A stretch of 8,442 bases of DNA from CALJEL01 sp041082235 (GCA_041082235.1 JBDOIG010000033.1:1-8442); one strand, 5' to 3'; positions 1 through 6,382 are shown, numbered from the stretch's first letter. Numbers and translations are program-made. The notes: a model not told the origin generated them from the sequence alone.

Positions 1-369
1 TTTTCCATAAAACACCCAAGGAAGGTAAACAAAGACAATACAGTGAGGTTTTCTGGAAGGACATATCAATTGTTACCAATGAATGGGACAAAGAGCTTTG
101 CAGGAAAATGGATAGAGGTATGCGAGTTAATGGATGGCAGAACAGAGATATTATTGGAAGGTAAGAAGATAAACTATATGGAAATTAAAGGGATTAATAA
201 AAAAGAAAGGGAACTTAAAGCTGAAGAGGGATTTTTGAATTTAAGGGGTTATTTTGAAGAAACTAAAAAGGATAAACAGAAAAAGAGGTATACACCTCCA
301 GCTAATCATCCCTGGAGGAGATATCTCAAAAAGAAGGATGTGACATTTTACAGTAGTAATAAAGTGTGA
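1..369 (+). CDS. DDE transposase, C-terminal part (ISNCY/IS1202-like), 5' end outside window
   Basis: The reading frame is already open at base 1 and runs to a TGA at 367-369, so this is the last ~122 residues of a longer gene and the GTG at 43 is internal. The visible part begins with an RKV-N-DNTVRFSGRTYQL stretch, continues with a small beta-rich module (GKWIEVCELMDGRTEILLEGKKI), and ends with a basic tail carrying YTPPANHPWRR. This order (a post-catalytic beta module after the rve/DDE core, then an HPWR motif close to the end) is what I know from ISNCY/IS1202-like transposases. The catalytic DDE residues are not in the window, so activity cannot be judged. The insertion sequence should end between here and the kinase gene at 473, but I could not define its terminal inverted repeat. 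Family assignment is from recognition of the C-terminal motifs and is moderately sure. Confidence 0.62.
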   Translation, partial: FSIKHPRKVNKDNTVRFSGRTYQLLPMNGTKSFAGKWIEVCELMDGRTEILLEGKKINYMEIKGINKKERELKAEEGFLNLRGYFEETKKDKQKKRYTPPANHPWRRYLKKKDVTFYSSNKV

Positions 370-472
370 CTTGACTTTAGGAATAACAATTAAAGGAATT
401 TTTGGGTAGTGTAAAATCTTGAAGGATTTACTCATAAGTCTTTATTTGTGGCGTTCTGTGGTAGAATGTCCT

Positions 473-2869
473 ATGGTAAAGGCGAGACCCTTCCAGAAAG
501 GCTTCATTTTTATGTGCACATTTTTTGTGATACAGCTCCTTGCTATCCCGTCTCTGGCAGATGTAAAGGATGTAAAAGTTGTTGCCTCTATATATAATCC
601 TTTTGTTTTTTATGAGAAAGATAAACTCTCGGGTTTTGATATAGACCTGCTTGATATGATCTGCAGAACAAACAATCTCAAATGCTCTATAGAGATTGTC
701 TCCTTCCAGGAGGTCTTGAATGCCTTAAAAGAAGGCCGCGCAGATATAGGTATGGGTGCCATATATGTAACTGATGAAAGAAAAAAATTTATTAATTTTA
801 CATCACCCTATCTAAAGACAGGGCTTGTTTATGTATTCAGGTCTGATGCAGAATTCACAGATGATTTATCCGGTAAGAAGGTCGGGGTCAAAAAACTTGC
901 AACAGGTGAGATGAAGGCAAGGGAGCTGTCAAAAGGATTCAAAGGATTGCAGATATTCTCTTTCAATTCCACTGAAGAAAGCCTTGATGCCCTTATTGAG
1001 GGCAAGGTGGATATTGTCCTCAATGATTATGTAAATACAACAATGTTAATGCATGAAAAATATCTTGGCAAAATAAAGATTAAAGAAGGATTTCTTAAAC
1101 TGCCAGAACTCCTCACCCATGACAGCATTGCTATTGCAGTGAATAAAAATAGACCCGAACTCAGGAATATCTTTGAAAAAACTCTAAAGGAGATAAAAGG
1201 TAGTGGAATAATGGACAGGATGCTTGAGAAATGGCCTCAAATCCACAGTATCAGTGACTACAGGAGGTTTATTTTTTATAGCCTGTTCGGTCTTATATCC
1301 CTCATACTTTTATCTGCAGTCATCAGCAGATATCTGAGGCAGCGGCAGCTCTATAAAATAACAAAGGCAAATGAGGAAAGGTTCCGCTCTGTGCTTGAGA
1401 ACGCCCCAAATCCAGCAATCATTGCCTCTGCCTCAGGAAAAATTTTATTCCTTAATAGAAGATTCAGGGAACTTACAGGATATGAGACTGAGGATGTTAA
1501 TACCGTTGAAAGACTTAATAGTTATATTATTGAGGATAAGCTTGATCTCAAAGAACTCATACGTGCTCATAAGGCAATATCTGAGGCCAGAGACTCCCGG
1601 ATCAGATGCTCTGATGGGAAAGTCAGGCTCTGGAATATACAGTGCAGTCCTATTGGCAGGTGGGATAATGAAGTGGCATATATTATTGTTGCAAGAGATG
1701 TAACAGAACACAGGGAACTTGAAAAACAGCTCTTACAGGCACAGAAGATGGAGGTTATCGGAAGATTCACTGGTGGTATTGCCCATGATTTTAATAATTA
1801 TCTTACAGCAATAATAGGTTTTTCTCAGCTCGTCTCCATGAAATTAAAGGATAATCCAGAATTAAGACAGCATATAGATACCGTGATTGAATCAGCAGAA
1901 AAGGCAGCAGGCCTTACACGGCAGCTACTTGCCTTCAGCAGAAGGCAGGTCATGAGACCAGAGGTGATAAATCTTAATGAGATTATTTTAGATGTCTCAA
2001 AACTTATAAAAAGAATCATAGGAGAAGATATAGAACTTAAACTTGACCTTTACCCATCTCTCTGGAATGTAAAGGCAGACCCAGGCCAGATTGAACAGGT
2101 GATTATGAACCTTGTCTCAAATGCAAGGGATGCCATGCCAGATGGTGGCATTCTTACTATTCGTACCTCAAACACATTTCTTGATGATGAATATGCCAGA
2201 ACCCATATATCTGTGACACCTGGAGAATATGTAATGCTTTCAGTGGAGGATACAGGCACAGGGATGACAGAGGATGTAAAGGCACATATATTTGAACCCT
2301 TTTTCACCACAAAGGAGCTGGGCAAGGGTACAGGCCTTGGCCTTGCCACTGTCTATGGAATAGTTAAACAAAGTGGAGGAAACATCTGGGTGTATAGTGA
2401 ACCCGGTAGTGGTTCAATATTTAAGATATATCTTCCAAAAACAGAGGAGCAGGCTGTTAAGAAAACAGTTTCTTCTTTTCATCCAGAGTCAATACGTTCT
2501 GGAAAGGAAGAGATACTTATAGTTGAGGACAATAAAGAGGTGAAAAGTTTTATAAAAAATGTTTTAAAAGAGCTCGGCTATACCCTCTATGAGGCAGAGG
2601 ATGGAATAAAGGCACTGGAGATATTAAAGGAGAGAAAAGGAAAAGTTGACCTTATAATTACAGACTTGATAATGCCCAATATGAGAGGTGATAGATTGGC
2701 AGAGGAGGTAAGGAGACTCTATCCTGGTATTAAAATACTTTTCATGTCAGGCTATGCAGAAAACATAATAACTGAAAAGGGTATAGTGAAGGAAGGAATA
2801 AAGTTTCTTGAAAAACCCCTTACAGCGCAACAGCTCAGCCTTAGAGTAAGAGAGGCACTCAGTTCTTAA
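473..2869 (+). CDS. Hybrid sensor histidine kinase: periplasmic SBP3 sensor, PAS, kinase, receiver
   Basis: A membrane sensor kinase of 798 residues from ATG 473. Residues 1-29 form a signal peptide (basic start, hydrophobic core, cleavage after SLA). Residues about 32-256 are a solute-binding family 3 domain (FDIDLLDMI, DIGMGAIYVTDERKKFINFTSPYL, DIVLNDY), probably sensing an amino acid or similar ligand in the periplasm. A transmembrane helix follows at about 266-285, then a PAS domain (about 300-417) ending in ARDVTEHRELEKQL. The H-box is GGIAHDFNN with phosphoacceptor His438, the N-box contains Asn550, and the ATPase has DTGTGM and GKGTGLGL. A C-terminal receiver has Asp731 in TDLIMPN and the conserved K in EKPL. 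No output domain follows, so a phosphotransfer partner elsewhere is expected. A TTG at 419 would add 18 residues ahead of the signal peptide; ATG 473 is preferred for the clean secretion signal, although neither has a good ribosome-binding site. The ligand is unknown. Confidence 0.93.
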   Translation: MVKARPFQKGFIFMCTFFVIQLLAIPSLADVKDVKVVASIYNPFVFYEKDKLSGFDIDLLDMICRTNNLKCSIEIVSFQEVLNALKEGRADIGMGAIYVTDERKKFINFTSPYLKTGLVYVFRSDAEFTDDLSGKKVGVKKLATGEMKARELSKGFKGLQIFSFNSTEESLDALIEGKVDIVLNDYVNTTMLMHEKYLGKIKIKEGFLKLPELLTHDSIAIAVNKNRPELRNIFEKTLKEIKGSGIMDRMLEKWPQIHSISDYRRFIFYSLFGLISLILLSAVISRYLRQRQLYKITKANEERFRSVLENAPNPAIIASASGKILFLNRRFRELTGYETEDVNTVERLNSYIIEDKLDLKELIRAHKAISEARDSRIRCSDGKVRLWNIQCSPIGRWDNEVAYIIVARDVTEHRELEKQLLQAQKMEVIGRFTGGIAHDFNNYLTAIIGFSQLVSMKLKDNPELRQHIDTVIESAEKAAGLTRQLLAFSRRQVMRPEVINLNEIILDVSKLIKRIIGEDIELKLDLYPSLWNVKADPGQIEQVIMNLVSNARDAMPDGGILTIRTSNTFLDDEYARTHISVTPGEYVMLSVEDTGTGMTEDVKAHIFEPFFTTKELGKGTGLGLATVYGIVKQSGGNIWVYSEPGSGSIFKIYLPKTEEQAVKKTVSSFHPESIRSGKEEILIVEDNKEVKSFIKNVLKELGYTLYEAEDGIKALEILKERKGKVDLIITDLIMPNMRGDRLAEEVRRLYPGIKILFMSGYAENIITEKGIVKEGIKFLEKPLTAQQLSLRVREALSS

Positions 2870-2890
2870 TCTTATAAACCTGATATAAGA
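2870..2890 (+). terminator. Weak AT-rich hairpin after the kinase stop (possible terminator)
   Basis: Directly after the TAA of the kinase gene, TCTTATA (2870-2876) pairs with TATAAGA (2884-2890) around a 7-nt loop. A pyrimidine-rich but interrupted stretch follows (2891-2908). The stem has only one G-C pair and there is no clean T-run, so this is at best a weak terminator. The 60-bp gap to the next gene holds no other structure I can support. Confidence 0.22.
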
Positions 2891-2929
2891 ATCCCTTTTA
2901 TCTTTTCCATAATTCTGGTATTATTTTAC

Positions 2930-3712
2930 ATGCTCATTGGATGGTTTTCTACAGGAAGGGATGAGGAGGCAAGGAGGCTTCTTGAGGAAGTCCTCAGGGA
3001 AAGGAAAAGAGGCCTCAAGATAGATATAGCCTTTGTATTCTGCAACAGGAAAAGGGGAGAATCTTCCTTTACAGACAGATTTCTTGATTATGCAGAGCTT
3101 CAGGGATTAAAGACCATAACCTTTTCTTCAAAGGAATTCATGCCAGAACTCAGGACCAGTAACAGGGAACTATGGAGGGAAGAGTATCATAAAGAGGTCT
3201 GGAAGCTTATTAAAGACTATAATGTAGAATTCTCCTTTCTTGCCGGGTACATGCTGATTGCTGGAAGGGCATTAATAGAGCATTACAGGATGCTTAATCT
3301 TCACCCGGCAATCCCTGGAGGTCCTAAAGGCTCCTGGCAGGAGGTCATGTGGGAATTAATAAGAACAGGGGCTTACTATGCAGGTGCCCAGATACATCTT
3401 GTAACTCCTGAACTTGATGAGGGCCCTGCTGTGACATACTGTAAGTTCAGCATAAAGACTCCTGAATACGAGCCCCTCTGGCAGAGGCTTGAAGAGGACC
3501 TCTCAATCATGTCCTTTGGCGAGCTCCAGCGGAGATACAGAGAAGAATATCCCCTTTTTAAAAAAATAAGAGAGGAGGAATTTTTGAGGGAGATACCCCT
3601 TATCATCATGACATTAAAGATGCTCTCTGAAAAGGGATTTCATATTGAAAAAGGAGGAATAGATTTAAGTGAAGAGGTCAACAGATATCTTAAAGGGGCT
3701 TTGCCCCTTTAA
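2930..3712 (+). CDS. PurN-like formyltransferase-domain protein
   Basis: A cytoplasmic protein of 260 residues with a formyltransferase fold (PF00551-type), related to phosphoribosylglycinamide formyltransferase, which moves a formyl group from 10-formyl-tetrahydrofolate. The catalytic triad is visible: Asn123 and His125 in LNLHPAIPGG, and Asp163 in TPELDEGPAVTYC, with spacing close to that of PurN (Asn-x-His, then Asp about 36-38 residues on). It is longer than PurN (about 210 residues), with extra N-terminal sequence and a helical C-terminal extension. I take it to be a paralogue with a different acceptor, not the purine enzyme itself. ATG 2930 lacks a clear Shine-Dalgarno site. The last residues (LKGALPL) and the TAA stop lie inside a palindromic repeat, so the native C-terminus has probably been replaced. 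The HAD gene starts inside its 3' end (44-base overlap), which suggests one transcript and coupled translation. Confidence 0.85.
   Translation: MLIGWFSTGRDEEARRLLEEVLRERKRGLKIDIAFVFCNRKRGESSFTDRFLDYAELQGLKTITFSSKEFMPELRTSNRELWREEYHKEVWKLIKDYNVEFSFLAGYMLIAGRALIEHYRMLNLHPAIPGGPKGSWQEVMWELIRTGAYYAGAQIHLVTPELDEGPAVTYCKFSIKTPEYEPLWQRLEEDLSIMSFGELQRRYREEYPLFKKIREEEFLREIPLIIMTLKMLSEKGFHIEKGGIDLSEEVNRYLKGALPL
3651..3657 (+). promoter_or_regulatory. Ribosome binding site deciding the GTG 3669 start of the HAD gene
   Basis: A full AAGGAGG lies inside the coding region of the formyltransferase gene, 11 nt ahead of GTG 3669. An in-frame TAA (3666-3668) immediately precedes that GTG, and there is no ATG, GTG or TTG in this frame between 3669 and the HAD motif I at 3873. 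The site therefore fixes the start upstream of the repeat-derived leader. Confidence 0.75.
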
Positions 3713-4811
3713 AACCCCAGAAAAAAATAAAATAAAAAATTATAAAAGGGAGTTTGAGGGACTTCGTCCCTCAAAGGGGCAAAGCCTCTTTGAAACCCCC
3801 AAAAAGGAGAAAATTAATTTAACAGGGGAGCTTGAGGGGCGTAGCCCCTCAAAGCTTAGGCTCATAGCCTTTGACCTTGAAGGCCCTCTCTCACCCCAGG
3901 ATAATGCTTATGAGGTGATGGGACTCACGGAGAGGGGTTATGAGCTTTTTGAAAGGCTTTCAAGATATGATGATATCCTTACCCTGGAGGAAAGACCTGA
4001 TTATGAGCCAGGCGATACCCTTTATCTTATTATCCCGTTCTTGATGGCAGAGGGAATCACTAAGGAAGATATATTAAAAATCTCTCAGAGCGCAGGACTT
4101 ACCCCTGGTGCAAAAGAGACCATAGAGACCTTAAAGCAAAAGGGCTTTCAAATAGTGATCATCTCAACAAGTTATGAGACCCATGCCCAGCATATAGGCT
4201 CAAGGCTTGGCATATCAGAAGAGTTCATTGCCTGTACTCCTTTTAAGGCCGAAGGTTTGAGACTCATGCCTCAGGAAAGGGAATTGATACTTTCAGAGAA
4301 AAAAAAGGTGCTTGAGATTCCCCTAACTGATGATCAGGGGCTTAAAAGAGAGCTTGACAGTTTTTATCTTGAAAAACTGCCTTCACTTGAAATTTATAGA
4401 GATATAAAAAAGATAAAGGTTGTGGGAGGAAGAAGAAAGGTAGAGGCATTAAGGAGATTCATGGAAAGTTTTGGGGCTCGGTCCTCAGAGACTGTTTGTA
4501 TTGGTGACAGTATCACTGATTTCAGGATGCTTGATTATATAAATAAGGCTGGAGGACTTGCCATTGTCTTTAATGGAAATGAATACTCCCTTCCCTATGG
4601 AACAGTTGCAGTGGCCTCAGACACCCTTGAGGCAGTTATTCCTGTGATTGAGAATTTTTACAAGAACGGGCAAGAGGGTTTAAAAGATATTTCTTCTCCT
4701 TACCATGCAGAATATTCTCTTATATGTGAGATAGAGGATATGAATAGCCTTATATCAATCCATAAATTAATGAGAAAAAAAATCCGTGGAAGGGCAGGAG
4801 AGCTTGGATAG
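3669..4811 (+). CDS. HAD-superfamily protein (EhaR-like) with repeat-derived N-terminal leader
   Basis: A predicted HAD-type phosphohydrolase of 380 residues. Motif I is FDLEGP with Asp69 as nucleophile and Glu71 where most HAD phosphatases have a second Asp. Motif II is IISTS (Ser166-Thr167), Lys257 is a likely motif III lysine, and motif IV is GDSITDF with Asp280 and Asp284. The core with LEGPLSPQDNAYEVM and YDDILTLEERPDYEPGDTLYL resembles proteins that methanogen genomes list as energy-converting hydrogenase A subunit R, a recognition I hold with moderate confidence; the substrate is unknown. Residues about 8-62 are translated palindromic repeats (KGLCPF, EGLRPS, KGQSLF, EGRSPS) joined by lysine-rich spacers, so the family's normal N-terminus would start near LRLIAFD at residue 63. 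GTG 3669 is the only canonical start before motif I and has a perfect AAGGAGG. The gene overlaps its neighbours at both ends and sits in a probable operon with the formyltransferase and PfkB genes. Confidence 0.85.
   Translation: MKRSTDILKGLCPFKTPEKNKIKNYKREFEGLRPSKGQSLFETPKKEKINLTGELEGRSPSKLRLIAFDLEGPLSPQDNAYEVMGLTERGYELFERLSRYDDILTLEERPDYEPGDTLYLIIPFLMAEGITKEDILKISQSAGLTPGAKETIETLKQKGFQIVIISTSYETHAQHIGSRLGISEEFIACTPFKAEGLRLMPQERELILSEKKKVLEIPLTDDQGLKRELDSFYLEKLPSLEIYRDIKKIKVVGGRRKVEALRRFMESFGARSSETVCIGDSITDFRMLDYINKAGGLAIVFNGNEYSLPYGTVAVASDTLEAVIPVIENFYKNGQEGLKDISSPYHAEYSLICEIEDMNSLISIHKLMRKKIRGRAGELG
3690..3775 (+). repeat. Composite palindromic element, copy 1 (two hairpins plus AT-rich spacer)
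   Basis: The first hairpin has arms 3690-3699 and 3703-3712 (TTAAAGGGGC / GCCCCTTTAA, loop TTT, centre 3701). The second has arms 3753-3762 and 3766-3775 (TTTGAGGGAC / GTCCCTCAAA, loop TTC, centre 3764). The spacer 3713-3752 begins AACCCC, is almost pure A/T in the middle, and ends AAGGGAG. The first hairpin carries the stop codon of the formyltransferase gene. In the HAD frame the two hairpins read KGLCPF and EGLRPS. Confidence 0.9.
3771..3852 (+). repeat. Composite palindromic element, copy 2, in tandem with copy 1
   Basis: The first hairpin has arms 3771-3780 and 3784-3793 (TCAAAGGGGC / GCCTCTTTGA, one G-U pair, loop AAA, centre 3782). The second has arms 3832-3840 and 3844-3852 (TTGAGGGGC / GCCCCTCAA, loop GTA, centre 3842). 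The spacer between them starts AACCCCC and ends AGGGGAG, as in copy 1. The copy shares TCAAA (3771-3775) with the second hairpin of copy 1. Compared with copy 1, its first hairpin is shifted by 81 nt and its second by 78 nt, both whole codons. It reads KGQSLF and EGRSPS in the HAD frame. Confidence 0.9.
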
Positions 4812-5778
4812 CATACTCGGTCTTGGTGCACTCAATATGGATTATCTGTTCAGGGTGGAGGAATTCCTCTCCGATGGTGAGACATTTATAAGGGATTTTT
4901 ATAAATCTCCTGGTGGAAGTGCAGCAAACACAATAGCGATACTCTCGCAGCTTGGCATCCCCTCTTCATTTTTTGGTGTAACAGGCAATGACGAGGACGG
5001 AGAGCTTATTGAAAGGTCTCTACAGTCAAAGAGAGTTAAGTTGCATGTTCAGAGACTGCAAGGACCAACAGGCAGGGCCTTTATCTTTGTTGATAGACTG
5101 GGAAGGCGTTCTATTTATGTATTGCCAGGAGTAAATCTTTATCTTAAAGATATTAAGTATCCCTTTGAGGGGCTACGCCCCTCAAACTCCCTTTTAAATA
5201 ATTTTAATTCATTTAGGGTTTCAAAGGGGCAGAGCCCCTTTGAGTTTTATGATTTTCAATGGGTTCATGTAACAAGCCTTGCGGGAGAGGAGGCCTTTCA
5301 CAGGCAGGCAGATTGGTTATTAAAACTTCCCGAGGATATAAAACTCAGTTTCTCACCCGGGATGATATATGCAAAGTATGGGCTGAGAAGCCTTGAACCA
5401 CTCTTAAAAAGGACCTGTATCTTATTTCTTAATAAAGATGAGCTCAGTCTGTTAATCCCTTCAGAAGATATTAATAGAGCTATAAAAAAACTTCACAGTC
5501 TCGGACCTGAATTTATCACTGTAACCCTTGGTAAAGAAGGAAGCCTTTTAAGTGTCAAAGGTGAACACTACTATCAGGAAAGCCTTGCAACAGAGGTTAT
5601 TGACACCACAGGAGCAGGAGATGCCTTTTCAGCAGGTGTGCTTTATGGATTGATTAAAGGTCTTGAGCCTTCTAAATGTGGATTTATTGGAAGCTATCTC
5701 TCAGCTAAGGTGCTTAAGACATGGGGAGCGCAAATAGAGGTATCAGAAAAGGAGATTGAAAGGTTTTTCAAAGGATGA
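4786..5778 (+). CDS. PfkB-family carbohydrate/nucleoside kinase carrying an in-frame repeat insert
   Basis: A ribokinase-like kinase of 330 residues that would transfer phosphate from ATP to a sugar, nucleoside or related alcohol in the cytoplasm. Both PfkB signatures are present: GGSAANTIAILSQLG (from Gly43) and DTTGAGDAFSAG with catalytic base Asp279. The NxxE motif (Asn216, Glu219) and the GKEGSLL strand are also there. Residues about 127-153 are a translated palindromic element falling between the strand ending in PGVNLYLKDIKY and the conserved WVHVTSL strand, a position expected to be a surface loop. Without it the protein is about 303 residues, normal for the family. The substrate cannot be read from sequence. 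The start is uncertain: GTG 4786 has no clear ribosome site, while TTG 4804 would give MDSILGLGALN behind a purine-rich stretch with AGGAG at 4796-4800. Either way it overlaps the HAD gene, implying translational coupling. Confidence 0.88.
   Translation: MEGQESLDSILGLGALNMDYLFRVEEFLSDGETFIRDFYKSPGGSAANTIAILSQLGIPSSFFGVTGNDEDGELIERSLQSKRVKLHVQRLQGPTGRAFIFVDRLGRRSIYVLPGVNLYLKDIKYPFEGLRPSNSLLNNFNSFRVSKGQSPFEFYDFQWVHVTSLAGEEAFHRQADWLLKLPEDIKLSFSPGMIYAKYGLRSLEPLLKRTCILFLNKDELSLLIPSEDINRAIKKLHSLGPEFITVTLGKEGSLLSVKGEHYYQESLATEVIDTTGAGDAFSAGVLYGLIKGLEPSKCGFIGSYLSAKVLKTWGAQIEVSEKEIERFFKG
5164..5243 (-). repeat. Composite palindromic element, copy 3, inverted relative to copies 1 and 2
   Basis: Read on the plus strand, the GAGGGGC-type hairpin comes first (arms 5164-5173 and 5177-5186, TTTGAGGGGC / GCCCCTCAAA, loop TAC, centre 5175). 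The AAAGGGGC-type hairpin comes second (arms 5221-5230 and 5234-5243, loop AGA, centre 5232). The reverse complement therefore has the same order as copies 1 and 2, and its spacer again begins AACCC and ends AAAGGGAG. CCCTTTGAG occurs at both ends (5161-5169 and 5236-5244), 75 nt apart. The element is read straight through in the pfkB frame as EGLRPS then KGQSPF. Confidence 0.9.
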
Positions 5779-6382
5779 ATCTTTCAATTTCTTTTATATT
5801 TTTTTTAAAAAAGTCCTTAATCTCCGACCAGTTGACCTCCCTCCTTAAAAGCTGTGGTTCGGGTTCTTCTTCTGCATCTACAAAATAGACAAGGCTCTTA
5901 AGGACATGGTATCTATTGATGCCAGTGTCTTTGAATCTTTTTGTAAAGGCACTGCAAACTTGCTCAATTGAGGAGTTTTTTATGGCAAAGAAGATATCAT
6001 AAAAATCTTTCTTTGAACCCCTCTGACTTACTGTTTTAAGTTTTTCTGCAGCGATATCAAGCCAGTGGGCAACTTTAATATTACGCCACTCAGATGGCTC
6101 AAATACAAGTGGAAGGTCATAATAAAGAAAAGAAAGCCTTATTCTGTTAATCTCACAATGAATAGTCTCTTTTTCTATAGAATGAATCTTATCAGGTCTA
6201 AGTTTGACAAGGAGGTTTTCGGTATTGAAGCTTTTTTCCGCAAAAAAATCAAGGTCAAAGGACATTCTATGACCGAGCTGAAGGGCAAGCCCTGTACCTT
6301 CACCGAGATAAAAATCATGAAGAAGGTCTCTGATATCTTCTATTACCTTTATTGCCTCTCCTGTAATGACCTCTTCAAACAT
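5768..6382 (-). CDS. AbiEii/AbiGii-type nucleotidyltransferase (candidate toxin)
   Basis: A protein of 204 residues resembling the nucleotidyltransferase (AbiEii) side of type IV toxin-antitoxin and phage-abortive systems. The active-site region is LGEGTGLALQLGHRMSFDLDFF: a GxGT turn at 27-30, LGHR at 36-39, and the metal-binding pair Asp43-x-Asp45. A second conserved block AAEKLKTVSQRGSKKDFYDIFF (about 111-132) carries the lysines and aspartates typical of this family. It is shorter than lactococcal AbiEii (about 300 residues), as many chromosomal relatives are. ATG 6382 has a GAGGAG ribosome site 5 nt upstream. The gene starts inside the preceding DUF6922-like gene (34-base overlap), the usual antitoxin-then-toxin order. 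Its stop overlaps the pfkB stop by 11 bases in convergent orientation. Toxicity is inferred from the family; some members may be plain tRNA- or nucleotide-modifying enzymes. Confidence 0.82.
   Translation of the reverse strand: MFEEVITGEAIKVIEDIRDLLHDFYLGEGTGLALQLGHRMSFDLDFFAEKSFNTENLLVKLRPDKIHSIEKETIHCEINRIRLSFLYYDLPLVFEPSEWRNIKVAHWLDIAAEKLKTVSQRGSKKDFYDIFFAIKNSSIEQVCSAFTKRFKDTGINRYHVLKSLVYFVDAEEEPEPQLLRREVNWSEIKDFFKKNIKEIERFIL

Noticed and set aside
371..417. TTGACT at 371 or TTAAAG (390-395) with TAAAAT (412-417) as a promoter for the kinase gene
   Set aside because: TTGACT has no acceptable -10 at 16-18 nt, and the other pair matches only half of the -35 consensus; such matches are frequent in AT-rich DNA.
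419..472. TTG 419 as the start of the sensor kinase
   Set aside because: It would put 18 extra residues before a well-formed signal peptide and has no ribosome-binding site; ATG 473 gives a normal secretion signal.
3690..3712. Hairpin centred on 3701 as an intrinsic terminator of the formyltransferase gene
   Set aside because: It is followed by AAAACCCC, not a T-run, the downstream gene overlaps it, and the same hairpin type recurs as a repeat.
3690..3852. CRISPR-like array from the alternating hairpins and spacers
   Set aside because: There are only two units, the spacers share conserved ends and similar composition, and a third copy lies inverted inside another gene; there are no cas genes.
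5790..5815. Run of T followed by A near 5800 as a terminator between the convergent operons
   Set aside because: It is a pure A/T symmetry with no GC stem and lies within the coding end of the AbiEii-like gene.
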